Of a stretch of 8,494 bases of DNA, positions 1 through 6,268 are shown piece by piece (the first letter of the stretch is position 1; each line of letters opens with the position of its first letter). A program made the position numbers and the translations under genes. The stretch lies in NCBI GenBank assembly GCA_947630195.1, contig CANRGQ010000055.1, positions 1 to 8,494 of the forward strand. The letters run 5' to 3'. The stretch is from an uncultured Bacilli bacterium. Lineage in GTDB: Bacteria; Bacillota_I; Bacilli_A; RF39; UBA660. The notes beneath the pieces were generated by a model. The model did no database searches. It saw only the letters and a program-made list of their open reading frames with translations, and was not told where the DNA came from.

Positions 1-937
1 TTTCTTTTAACATTCCACTTTTTCGAGCATAGTTGTTAATAACTCTTGTTAAGGCTCTTCTAACTCCTTCTTCATGAGTACCACCATCATGAGTATTAAT
101 GTTATTAACAAATGAATAAATGCTATCACTATAACCAGAGTTATATTGCATCGCTACTTCAAACATAACGCCATCTTCTTCACCTTCTAAGTGAACAATT
201 TCTTCATGAATTGGTGTTTTACTCTTATTTAAATAACGAACATATTCACTAATTCCCCCTTCATAATGGAAAGTTTCACCCGTGGTATCTTCATCATCAC
301 GATCATCTCTAATAGTTAAAGATAAACCTCTATTTAAGAAAGCAAGTTCTCTAATTCTTACCTTTAATGTTTCATAATCATAAATATCTGTATCAAAAAT
401 GTCTGGGTCTGGTTTAAATTCGACCGTTGTTCCTGTTCTATTTGGTTCACACTCCCCAATAACCGTTAGTTTTTGAACAGTTTTTCCCCCATCAGCAAAT
501 TTTGCTTCATGAATTTTACCATCACGATAAACTGTTACATTTACCCATTTAGATAAGGCATTTACAACAGAGGCTCCAACTCCATGAAGTCCTCCACTTA
601 CCTTGTAGCCACCTTCTCCAAATTTACCACCGGCATGTAAAACAGTATAAACAGTTTCCACTGTCGATATTCCTGTTTTTGGATGAATACCTGTCGGAAT
701 ACCTCTTCCGTTATCTCTAACTGTTATTGAATTACCTTTATTGATAATTACCTCAATATGGTTACAAAACCCCGCTAAAGCTTCATCGATTGAGTTATCA
801 ACAATTTCCCAAACTAAATGATGAAGTCCTTTAACATCGGTCGTTCCAATGTACATTCCTGGTCTTTTTCGAACGGCTTCTAACCCCTCTAAAACTTGGA
901 TATCACTTTCATTATAATGTAAATTATTCTCTTCCAT
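1..937 (-). CDS. gyrB: DNA gyrase subunit B, N-terminal 312 residues (partial at left edge)
   Basis: Encodes the ATPase subunit of DNA gyrase, which with GyrA introduces negative supercoils ahead of forks. The start is ATG at 935-937, preceded by a strong AAGGAGG site (944-950) that lies inside the end of recF. The GHKL ATPase signatures are visible: RPGMYIG (residues 25-31), the EIVDNS motif with the catalytic Glu44 and Mg-binding Asn48, DNGRGIP with Asp75, and HAGGKF...GGYKVSGGLHGVG with Lys112 and the glycine-rich ATP lid (about 101-121). The second, transducer domain follows to the edge and includes the NINTHDGGTHEEG motif. Only the 3' half (TOPRIM and C-terminal parts) is missing because the window ends. 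ParE is the main alternative, but the position directly after recF points to gyrB. The gene overlaps recF by 14 bases and is probably co-transcribed and translationally coupled with it. Confidence 0.97.
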   Translation of the reverse strand, partial: MEENNLHYNESDIQVLEGLEAVRKRPGMYIGTTDVKGLHHLVWEIVDNSIDEALAGFCNHIEVIINKGNSITVRDNGRGIPTGIHPKTGISTVETVYTVLHAGGKFGEGGYKVSGGLHGVGASVVNALSKWVNVTVYRDGKIHEAKFADGGKTVQKLTVIGECEPNRTGTTVEFKPDPDIFDTDIYDYETLKVRIRELAFLNRGLSLTIRDDRDDEDTTGETFHYEGGISEYVRYLNKSKTPIHEEIVHLEGEEDGVMFEVAMQYNSGYSDSIYSFVNNINTHDGGTHEEGVRRALTRVINNYARKSGMLKE

Positions 938-2024
938 AATTTTCCTCCTTGATACCATCATCGGTTATGTTAAATATTTTAGCATTATTAACTATTTTTT
1001 TAGATATTTTATTTAAATCTGTCGTCGTGATAAATGTTTGAATATTATTATCTAAAATACTTACAATATTTTTAATTTTTTCATTATCAATGGCACTAAA
1101 TAAATCATCTAAAATTAAAATTGGTGAAGAATTTTTTTCATTCTTAATTACTTCTATTTCGGCTAATTTAAAGGAAAATATCGCATTTTTTTGTTGCCCA
1201 TTACTTCCCCATTCCGCAATATTCTTATTATCGAGATAAAAAATTAAATCATCGTGATGGATGCCATATAAACTTTTTCCCATCACAACTTCTCTATTAT
1301 AATTTTTGTTATATCTTTCGATAATTTCTTCATCCGTCTTGTCATAATCAGATATATATTTAACTTTCAACTCCCCTATTCCAAAGATTTTTTTATAATA
1401 ATCAGTTATATAATCGTTAATTTTCTTAATAAAATCCTCACGAATCGCATAGATTTTTAAACCATAATTAACTAGTTTCCTAGTTAAAATATCTAAATAT
1501 TCGCGACTAGTATTGCCATTAATATAACATTCTTTTAAATAAAAATTTCGTTGTTTTAACACCTTATTATAATTATTCAAATAAATAATATAATCTTTTT
1601 TTAATTTACTTATTTCAATATTTAATAATTTGCGGCGATTACTGGGGGAATCTGTAAATATATTTTGTTCCACTGGATCTAATAAAACAATGTTAATATT
1701 CGATATATAATCACTAATTTTTAAAATTGTTTTATTATCAATTTTGACCTTTTTCCCATCTTTACTGATTACAACTTCGTAATTATTTTTAGTATAGTCC
1801 TCTACTTCACCTTCTATTTTGATACTATCACAGCCATTTTTTATTAAAAGTCGGTCATTATTAGTTCTGAAAGACTTCGTTATCGATAAAGCATAGATTG
1901 CTTCGACTAAATTAGTTTTACCAACACCATTTTTACCATAGATGATATTCAAATGATCACTAAAATCTAATTTTATCTTTTCGTAATTTCGAAAATTATG
2001 AAGTTTTAAAAAGTTAATTTTCAT
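924..2024 (-). CDS. recF: RecF, DNA replication/repair SMC-like ATPase
   Basis: RecF binds gapped DNA and, with RecO and RecR, loads RecA onto single-stranded DNA at stalled forks. The 366-residue length is normal for the family. Visible motifs are the N-terminal KLHNFRNY, Walker A GKNGVGKT (30-37), the ABC-type signature SNGQQ (274-278, usually SQGQQ), Walker B LILDD (303-307) and a D-loop SAID (310-313, usually SELD). I start it at the ATG at 2022-2024 rather than at the in-frame ATG 51 bases upstream: the family begins exactly at MKINFLKLHNFRN, an AGAAGGG site sits about 7 bases before this ATG, and the upstream extension has no family resemblance. It follows comK after a 90-base gap that carries a likely promoter, and its stop overlaps the start of gyrB. 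The clear spacing from comK suggests recF-gyrB is its own transcription unit. Confidence 0.96.
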   Translation of the reverse strand: MKINFLKLHNFRNYEKIKLDFSDHLNIIYGKNGVGKTNLVEAIYALSITKSFRTNNDRLLIKNGCDSIKIEGEVEDYTKNNYEVVISKDGKKVKIDNKTILKISDYISNINIVLLDPVEQNIFTDSPSNRRKLLNIEISKLKKDYIIYLNNYNKVLKQRNFYLKECYINGNTSREYLDILTRKLVNYGLKIYAIREDFIKKINDYITDYYKKIFGIGELKVKYISDYDKTDEEIIERYNKNYNREVVMGKSLYGIHHDDLIFYLDNKNIAEWGSNGQQKNAIFSFKLAEIEVIKNEKNSSPILILDDLFSAIDNEKIKNIVSILDNNIQTFITTTDLNKISKKIVNNAKIFNITDDGIKEENYGRE

Positions 2025-2090
2025 AATTAGCCCTTCTTTTGAATTTATTTTAATAAAATGGTATGTTAAGTACACCTATACCTACTTATA

Positions 2091-2119
2091 ATTATAACAC
2101 AAAACAACGATATTTTAAA
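2091..2119 (-). promoter_or_regulatory. candidate promoter for recF-gyrB
   Basis: On the minus strand a perfect -10 TATAAT (2091-2096) lies 17 bases from a weak -35 TTTAAA (2114-2119) that overlaps the comK stop codon. Transcription would begin about 60 bases before the recF ATG. The -10 lies within a perfect palindrome TTATAATTATAA (2086-2097). No terminator hairpin is visible after comK, so read-through from comK into recF is also possible. Confidence 0.45.
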
Positions 2120-2567
2120 CAAAATTTATCATTTTTCGGGAATTTAAAGTGTTATTTAATTTCAAACATAACAAAATTAATTTTTCAAAACTCTTTTTGG
2201 ATAAATCAGAGTAAAAAACATAGTTATTAGGACAATTTATCTCTAACTTACCATTTACTTCTTCATAGTTAATTATTTTGTTAACATTTAAAAATAAACA
2301 TTCAGGCTGTCTTGGAGAACCTAGTTGCATAAATACTAAGTTATTATTTTCATCGATAATAATCGGAACTCGGTATTTAATATTTAATATACTTTTAGCA
2401 CATTCAATCCTTCCCTCTAAACTACTACCATAATAATTGCAATTAAATTCTAATACTTTTTTAAAACTGGCATTAAGATATTTAATTTCATCTTCATCAT
2501 AAATGATGGTTTTTCTTTCTTTTTTTGAGACTGCTACCGTATTTTTGGTAATTAAATAATTATTCAT
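2115..2567 (-). CDS. comK: ComK-family competence transcription factor
   Basis: In Bacillus ComK is the master activator of DNA-uptake genes, binding AT-rich AAAA-N5-TTTT boxes. I recognise this 150-residue protein by the family core: CNYYGSSLEGR (43-53) corresponds to the SCRFFGSSYAGR block of B. subtilis ComK, VPIIIDENNNLVF (67-79) to PPIMVDPSNQIFLF, and GSPRQPEC...LNVNKI (83-98) to the STRPQCGWISHVHV block. The order and spacing of all three match. It is shorter than the roughly 190-residue B. subtilis protein, mainly at the C-terminus, which in B. subtilis takes part in multimerisation and in MecA/Clp-mediated degradation. Start ATG at 2565-2567 follows AAGGAGG with good spacing. It has its own promoter and is cut off from the gene before it by a terminator. 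recF, a recombination gene, lies next downstream. The family call is from remembered sequences, not a search; the regulatory role here is inferred. Confidence 0.85.
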   Translation of the reverse strand: MNNYLITKNTVAVSKKERKTIIYDEDEIKYLNASFKKVLEFNCNYYGSSLEGRIECAKSILNIKYRVPIIIDENNNLVFMQLGSPRQPECLFLNVNKIINYEEVNGKLEINCPNNYVFYSDLSKKSFEKLILLCLKLNNTLNSRKMINFV

Positions 2568-2598
2568 AAAATTTCCTCCTTAAAAAAATTTAAGGTCT

Positions 2599-2607
2599 AC
2601 TATAGCA
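2599..2607 (-). promoter_or_regulatory. extended -10 promoter of comK
   Basis: On the minus strand TATGCTATAGT provides an extended -10: TGC (2605-2607) followed by TATAGT (2599-2604). It lies about 32 bases before the comK ATG. No good -35 occurs at 16-18 bases; the nearest TTGACA-like hexamer (TCGACA) is 21 bases away. The strong extended -10 with a poor -35 is typical of promoters that need an activator or depend on the TG element. Confidence 0.5.
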
Positions 2608-2626
2608 TACAAAAGTTAAAAAATTT

Positions 2627-2640
2627 GTCGAACGAACGAC
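2627..2640. repeat. CG-rich inverted repeat upstream of comK promoter
   Basis: GTCG-AACGAA-CGAC is a short inverted repeat with a six-base loop, also readable as direct CGAA repeats. It is the only CG-rich patch in an intergenic region that is otherwise almost pure A/T, and it begins about 20 bases upstream of the comK extended -10. It could be an operator, but nothing in the sequence identifies a binding protein. Confidence 0.3.
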
Positions 2641-2658
2641 GTAAATATAAAAAAGTTT

Positions 2659-2686
2659 AAAAAAAGAACTAATTTTAAAGTCCTTT
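2659..2686 (-). terminator. rho-independent terminator after the 240-residue gene
   Basis: On the minus strand AAAGGACT (2686-2679) pairs with AGTTCTTT (2670-2663) through eight base pairs, one of them G-U, around an eight-base loop. A run of seven T residues (2665-2659) overlaps and follows the 3' arm. The hairpin starts at the last base of the upstream stop codon. It separates the unknown gene from comK. Confidence 0.7.
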
Positions 2687-3408
2687 TATCTATTTTTAGG
2701 TATATTTGGATAATATTCATCCATCATTTCTGGAGTATAACCCGTTAGTTCAGCAATATATTCTCTAGATAATCCTAAGTCTTTTAAGCCTTTAACATAA
2801 AGTTCTCGATTATAGTTTCCATCTTTATCTTTAAAATAATAATTTTTTTCTAACATTTGAACTATTCGATATATTATATTTTGAGGAATATAGCCCATAT
2901 AATTTTGGTTAAAATAAATAATATTTTTAACATAATAAACATATGCTTCTCTACTTAACAATGATTGATATCTTTCTTCTTCTCTTTTAATAAAACTTAA
3001 ATAATCTTCTCTTACTTCCCCTACTTTTTTAGTATAATATTCTAACATTTGAACTTCACTCCAAATGGCTGTTAGTAAATCTTTATTCGTACATTTAGAG
3101 TTAAATTTAATAATTATTTCATTACCTTCCGGAAAAGCTTTGTTAATACAACTAACTCTCTCTATTTTACCAAGATTATAACTATTCAAAAAATTAGTAA
3201 TATAATCTTTAATTTTATCATAACGATATGTAATAAAATTAAAGCGAATATCGTTATTATTTAAATAACAATTATTAATTTTATGATAATAATCATTATA
3301 TTTAGATACTAATTCTTCTAAAAATCTTTTATATTCTAATCTTTCTTCTAAATAATCGGTATCTAATTTTTCCATTCTTAATGTTTGTATTTTTTTATCT
3401 TCGTTCAT
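2686..3408 (-). CDS. uncharacterised 240-residue protein with C-terminal helix-turn-helix-like segment
   Basis: I do not recognise this gene. The protein is charged and rich in Tyr, Asn, Lys and Glu, with no signal peptide or membrane segment, so it is probably cytoplasmic. Residues about 15-45 and 115-165 look like long, partly coiled-coil helices. The final part (about 205-235) contains LGLSREYIAELTGYTPE, which has the spacing of a helix-turn-helix: a short helix, a turn, then an IAELTG recognition-type helix. This kind of short HTH tail occurs in several DNA-binding and nuclease-associated families, so it supports DNA contact but no specific function. Start ATG at 3406-3408 follows AAGGAG at good spacing. 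The gene begins 52 bases after dnaN, has its own promoter and ends in a terminator. It occupies the slot where yaaA (S4 domain) usually lies, but it has no S4-like sequence. Confidence 0.85.
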   Translation of the reverse strand: MNEDKKIQTLRMEKLDTDYLEERLEYKRFLEELVSKYNDYYHKINNCYLNNNDIRFNFITYRYDKIKDYITNFLNSYNLGKIERVSCINKAFPEGNEIIIKFNSKCTNKDLLTAIWSEVQMLEYYTKKVGEVREDYLSFIKREEERYQSLLSREAYVYYVKNIIYFNQNYMGYIPQNIIYRIVQMLEKNYYFKDKDGNYNRELYVKGLKDLGLSREYIAELTGYTPEMMDEYYPNIPKNR

Positions 3409-3435
3409 AATACTTTCTCCTTCTTTTGAAAATTT

Positions 3436-3464
3436 AGTATAGCATATAATTTTGTTTTAATCAA
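3436..3464 (-). promoter_or_regulatory. promoter of the 240-residue gene
   Basis: On the minus strand TTGATT (-35, 3459-3464) is separated by exactly 17 bases from TATACT (-10, 3436-3441), which carries the extended TGC element. The -35 overlaps the dnaN stop codon. No terminator lies between dnaN and this gene, so read-through from dnaN may add to its expression. Confidence 0.65.
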
Positions 3465-4579
3465 TAAGTCTTAACTGGTAAAATAAGTTCAATTAAAGAT
3501 TCATCTTCCACAGACTTAATTAAAATAGGTTTATCATCACTATTAATAAGTAATAAAATATTATCATCTTTTATTACTTTTAAAGCCTCAAGCATATATC
3601 TTGAAGAAAAAGCAATTTCTAATTTTTCTTTATTACTACACTCAATATTTAATTTTTCTTCGGTTTTACCTATTTCAGAGGCACTTGATGATATAGTCAT
3701 TATTTTTCCATCAATTAATACTCTCACTATATTTTTATCTTTACTTTGAGCAAGAAGACTAGCTCTATCAACCGCATCATTAAATGATTTTAAATCTAAA
3801 TTAATCATATAAGCAAAATCATTAGGAATAAAATGACTAGTATCTGGATATGTTCCACTTAATAAGTTAGTTTGAAATTCAATATTTTTATATTTAAATA
3901 ATATCTTATTATTAAAGATGTGCATTACTACTTCTTCATCATCACTTAACATTTTTTCTAACTCACTAATATTTCTTCCGGGAATAACAATATTAACGGT
4001 ATTATTAACAATTTTATCTAACTTAACATTTTTCTTGGCTAAACGATAAGAATCAGTGGCAATACATTCTAGAGTGTCTCCAATGATTTTTAAGTTAATC
4101 CCTGTTAATAAAGGCCTTACTTCTTGCGTAGATACGGCATAAACCGTTTCGTTAATAATACTTTTTAAAGCCTCACTTTTAATAACAATTGGTTCCTTAC
4201 TTTCTTCTAAAGATATATGAGGATAATCATTAATATCATAACAATTTAAACTATATTCGTTATTGTCAGTATAAATTTTAATTTTTGTTTCATCTTCGGT
4301 TTCAAAAGAAATAACATCAGATGGCATCTTTCTTATAATATCTAAGATAAACTTACTTTGAATAATAATTTTTCCCGTACTTTCTATCTTTTTAATTTCT
4401 TTACTAGAAATAATTTCTCTTATCGTAAGTTCAGAGTCACTGGCCATTAAACTTAAACCATCTTCGGTTAGTTCAAACTTAATTCCATTAAGTATTGGAA
4501 TAGTAGTTCTAGTTCCAATTGCTTTGGTAACATTGCTTAAAGCTTCAAGTAAAATGTTCTTATCAATAACAAATTTCAT
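3461..4579 (-). CDS. dnaN: DNA polymerase III beta subunit (sliding clamp)
   Basis: DnaN forms a dimeric ring that tethers DNA polymerase III and many repair proteins to DNA. The 372-residue length and three successive clamp folds (about 1-120, 125-245, 246-372) are typical. Recognisable family sequence includes the N-terminal MKFVIDKNILLEALSNVTKA with RTTIPILNGIKF, the central PLLTGINLKI and ATDSYRLA segments, the FQTNLLSGTYPDTS block, and the C-terminal LPVKTY, equivalent to the usual LPVRTY that ends the clamp. Start ATG at 4577-4579 is preceded by a GAAGGA site. The gene ends in TGA right after the conserved C-terminus, which shows that TGA is a stop in this organism. It follows dnaA after 123 bases without a visible terminator, so dnaA-dnaN probably form an operon with an additional internal promoter. 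Confidence 0.98.
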   Translation of the reverse strand: MKFVIDKNILLEALSNVTKAIGTRTTIPILNGIKFELTEDGLSLMASDSELTIREIISSKEIKKIESTGKIIIQSKFILDIIRKMPSDVISFETEDETKIKIYTDNNEYSLNCYDINDYPHISLEESKEPIVIKSEALKSIINETVYAVSTQEVRPLLTGINLKIIGDTLECIATDSYRLAKKNVKLDKIVNNTVNIVIPGRNISELEKMLSDDEEVVMHIFNNKILFKYKNIEFQTNLLSGTYPDTSHFIPNDFAYMINLDLKSFNDAVDRASLLAQSKDKNIVRVLIDGKIMTISSSASEIGKTEEKLNIECSNKEKLEIAFSSRYMLEALKVIKDDNILLLINSDDKPILIKSVEDESLIELILPVKTY

Positions 4580-4600
4580 AAATTCTTCCTTCTTTCTTTT

Positions 4601-4630
4601 TATTATTATTAATATTATTATTGTTATTAT
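4601..4630. repeat. ATT-trinucleotide-rich tract before dnaN
   Basis: The plus strand reads as repeated TTA/ATT triplets with few interruptions and no G or C except one G. On the minus strand it forms the dnaN 5' leader, between a possible -10 (TATAAT, 4626-4631) and the ribosome binding site. Such tracts melt easily, and in Bacillus the unwinding element lies in the dnaA-dnaN gap, so this could contribute to origin opening; it could also be plain leader sequence. Confidence 0.5.
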
Positions 4631-4631
4631 A
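4626..4631 (-). promoter_or_regulatory. candidate -10 element for dnaN
   Basis: A perfect TATAAT lies about 50 bases before the dnaN ATG on the minus strand. No convincing -35 sits at 17 bases (only a poor ACAATT-like hexamer). dnaN may also be transcribed from dnaA, because no terminator separates them. Confidence 0.3.
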
Positions 4632-4641
4632 GTGTTTAAAA

Positions 4642-4650
4642 TGTTGATAA
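4642..4650 (-). promoter_or_regulatory. DnaA-box-like nonamer in the dnaA-dnaN gap
   Basis: TTATCAACA on the minus strand differs from the TTATCCACA consensus at one position. The ten bases TTATCAACAT are identical to two sites in the oriC gap (6200-6209 and 6239-6248). It lies just upstream of the possible dnaN -10, so DnaA bound here could influence dnaN transcription. Confidence 0.5.
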
Positions 4651-4702
4651 TTGTTAATTCTTTATAAATACCTTTTAAATTCGGTTATTTTTCTAAAATT
4701 GT

Positions 4703-6058
4703 TTATAACTTTGATTTAATATCTTTTAACAAGTTATCTAAATTATGATTATTTTTTAAATCATTTTTGATTTTCTCACAACTAGCTACAACTGTAGAAT
4801 GGTCTCTGCCACCAAATTCTAAACCAATTTTGGCAAGATTTTCTTCCGTTTCTATCCGACATAAGTACATGGCAATATGTCTGGGTCTTGCAATATTATT
4901 ACTTCTTCTTTTACTTTTTAAATCATCAACGGTTATTTTAAAGTAATCCGCCACCACTTTTTGAATATGTGATATAGTATTTTCTTGATATATATTGGTA
5001 CTTACATAATCCTTTAAGGCTTCAACCGCAAAATCTAAGTTGATAACTTCGGGGGCCATCATCGCGGTATAAGCAAGTAATCTATTAATTGTCCCTTCAA
5101 TGTGTCTTACATCATTAGGACAAGCATTAGCAATATATTCGATAACATCTTTATTTATCTTATCTTTTATGGAGGAGTTTTTTAATTTCTGTTTAATTAT
5201 CTCGCATCGAAGTTCAAATTCCGGAGGACAAATATCTACCGGAAGTCCCCAGGCAAAGCGGCTCTGCAGTCTTTCCTCAATTTTTTTTAAATCGTCAGGA
5301 CTCCTGTCACTAGAAATAATTATCTGCTTATTGGCTTGATTTAAAGCCTCAAAAGTATGGAAAAATTCTTGTTGGGTTTTCTCTGCCCCCACTAAAAACT
5401 GAATATCGTCAATGATTAAAACATCAACATTCCGATATTTATTTTTAAAGTTATTCGCATATTGCAGACTTTCTTTTCCATTTTCCATTTTGGAAATACC
5501 TGTGTATTCATCCCGAAAATCACTACTTGTTGTATATAAAACCTTTTTATTTGAATGTTCCGTTATATAATTGCCGATAGCATGCATTAAATGGGTTTTG
5601 CCAAGACCACTTCTTCCATATATAAATAAAGGATTTCGCGTTGTTCCTGGAGCTTGAGCCACATTCATTGCGGAAATAAAAGCAAGTCTATTGGATTCTC
5701 CCACTACAAAATTATCAAAATTAAGGTTAGGATTTAAATTAGTATTCCACTCGATTGTTTGATATTCTTCCTCAATTGCTTCTTCTAAAGTTTTATTATT
5801 TTCTTCTTGGATTTCTTCATCAGTTAAAAATTTAAAATTATAATTAATTCCGGTTAAGGAATATAAAGTATCATTAAGTAAATCTATATATTGTAATTTA
5901 AGTATTTGTTTATGAATCGCTAAAGGTACTTTGATAACAATATCTTTGTCATCCATACTGATAAGTTCTAAACCCTTAAACCAGGTGGCAAAAGAAGTTG
6001 GACTTACATCTTGTTCAAGTTCTTTTAACAAATCTTTAAATACATCTTGAGTTTTCAA
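4703..6058 (-). CDS. dnaA: chromosomal replication initiator DnaA
   Basis: DnaA binds DnaA boxes at oriC, forms an ATP-dependent filament and melts the origin. The 451-residue length is typical. Domain I (about 1-80) includes the TSFATWF segment; a short acidic linker follows (about 81-112). The AAA+ domain has Walker A GRSGLGKTH (148-156; most homologues have GGVGLGKT), Walker B VLIIDDIQFL (213-222), sensor 1 IISSDRSP (247-254), the arginine finger in ERLQSRFAWGL (Arg267) and sensor 2 DVRHIEG with Arg318. Domain IV carries RPRHIAMYLCR (391-401) and the DnaA-box-reading GGRDHSTV (416-423). The start codon is TTG at 6056-6058: an in-frame TGA lies only two codons upstream (6065-6067), the first in-frame ATG (codon 35) is too far inside domain I, and a GGGGTGA ribosome site sits 6 bases before the TTG. 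It is transcribed away from oriC. Confidence 0.98.
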   Translation of the reverse strand: MKTQDVFKDLLKELEQDVSPTSFATWFKGLELISMDDKDIVIKVPLAIHKQILKLQYIDLLNDTLYSLTGINYNFKFLTDEEIQEENNKTLEEAIEEEYQTIEWNTNLNPNLNFDNFVVGESNRLAFISAMNVAQAPGTTRNPLFIYGRSGLGKTHLMHAIGNYITEHSNKKVLYTTSSDFRDEYTGISKMENGKESLQYANNFKNKYRNVDVLIIDDIQFLVGAEKTQQEFFHTFEALNQANKQIIISSDRSPDDLKKIEERLQSRFAWGLPVDICPPEFELRCEIIKQKLKNSSIKDKINKDVIEYIANACPNDVRHIEGTINRLLAYTAMMAPEVINLDFAVEALKDYVSTNIYQENTISHIQKVVADYFKITVDDLKSKRRSNNIARPRHIAMYLCRIETEENLAKIGLEFGGRDHSTVVASCEKIKNDLKNNHNLDNLLKDIKSKL

Positions 6059-6064
6059 CTTACC

Positions 6065-6071
6065 TCACCCC
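6065..6071 (-). promoter_or_regulatory. ribosome binding site that fixes the dnaA TTG start
   Basis: GGGGTGA on the minus strand matches the 3' part of the extended Shine-Dalgarno AGGAGGTGA with one mismatch and is 6 bases from the TTG. Its last three bases, TGA, are an in-frame stop, so translation cannot start further upstream. A TTG start with a non-canonical site would keep initiator synthesis low. Confidence 0.65.
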
Positions 6072-6074
6072 GCT

Positions 6075-6103
6075 ATCATACCTATCCCAAAATAATTGTA
6101 ACA
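6075..6103 (-). promoter_or_regulatory. candidate -10 elements for dnaA
   Basis: Two possible -10 sites occur on the minus strand: TACAAT with an extended TGT (6095-6103) and TATGAT (6075-6080). Neither has a clear -35 at 17 bases. The first is preferred because of its TG element and its distance of about 37 bases from the start codon. The DnaA boxes lie upstream of both, consistent with autoregulation, which is inferred. Confidence 0.35.
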
Positions 6104-6145
6104 TTAAACCAAATTTAATAAAAGAATAATTTGCAATGTTAATAG

Positions 6146-6154
6146 TTATCCACA
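6146..6154 (+). promoter_or_regulatory. consensus DnaA box
   Basis: TTATCCACA is a perfect match to the bacterial DnaA box. A weaker partner, TTTTCCACC (6157-6165, two mismatches), starts 11 bases later on the same strand, about one helical turn away. Confidence 0.8.
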
Positions 6155-6199
6155 AGTTTTCCACCTAATTTTCTTTGATAAAATCTATCATACACAAAG

Positions 6200-6217
6200 T
6201 TATCAACATTTTCAACA
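6200..6217 (+). promoter_or_regulatory. two tandem DnaA-box-like sites
   Basis: TTATCAACA (6200-6208, one mismatch to TTATCCACA) is followed with no gap by TTTTCAACA (6209-6217, two mismatches) on the same strand. Abutting boxes of this kind suit cooperative loading of DnaA. Confidence 0.6.
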
Positions 6218-6238
6218 TTTTTTTGTTAACTTTTTAAC

Positions 6239-6256
6239 TTATCAACATGTTAATAA
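6239..6256. promoter_or_regulatory. head-to-head pair of DnaA-box-like sites
   Basis: TTATCAACA (plus, 6239-6247) abuts TGTTAATAA (6248-6256), which on the minus strand reads TTATTAACA. Together they form an 18-base palindrome with one mismatched pair. The plus-strand copy has one mismatch to the consensus box and the minus-strand copy two. Confidence 0.55.
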
Positions 6257-6268
6257 TTTATTTAGGAG

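Noticed and set aside
2025..2075. Upstream in-frame ATG extending recF by 17 residues
   Set aside because: The extension has no family match, whereas the ATG at 2022-2024 has a ribosome site and gives the standard RecF N-terminus.
2568..2685. ComK autoregulation boxes (AAAA-N5-TTTT) before comK
   Set aside because: A- and T-runs are abundant in this A/T-rich gap but none gives the correct four-five-four spacing, so autoregulation cannot be claimed.
3461..3463. TGA read as tryptophan (Mollicutes code)
   Set aside because: dnaN ends in TGA exactly after its conserved C-terminus, an in-frame TGA precedes the dnaA start, and tryptophans in conserved positions are TGG.
4601..4630. DnaA-trio element beside the box at 4642-4650
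   Set aside because: The triplets run in the wrong strand orientation relative to that box for the Bacillus-type box-then-trio arrangement, and no box is found on the other side.
5100..5339. 79-codon plus-strand reading frame
   Set aside because: It lies wholly antisense to the conserved AAA+ domain of dnaA, has no ribosome site, and its sequence resembles no known protein.
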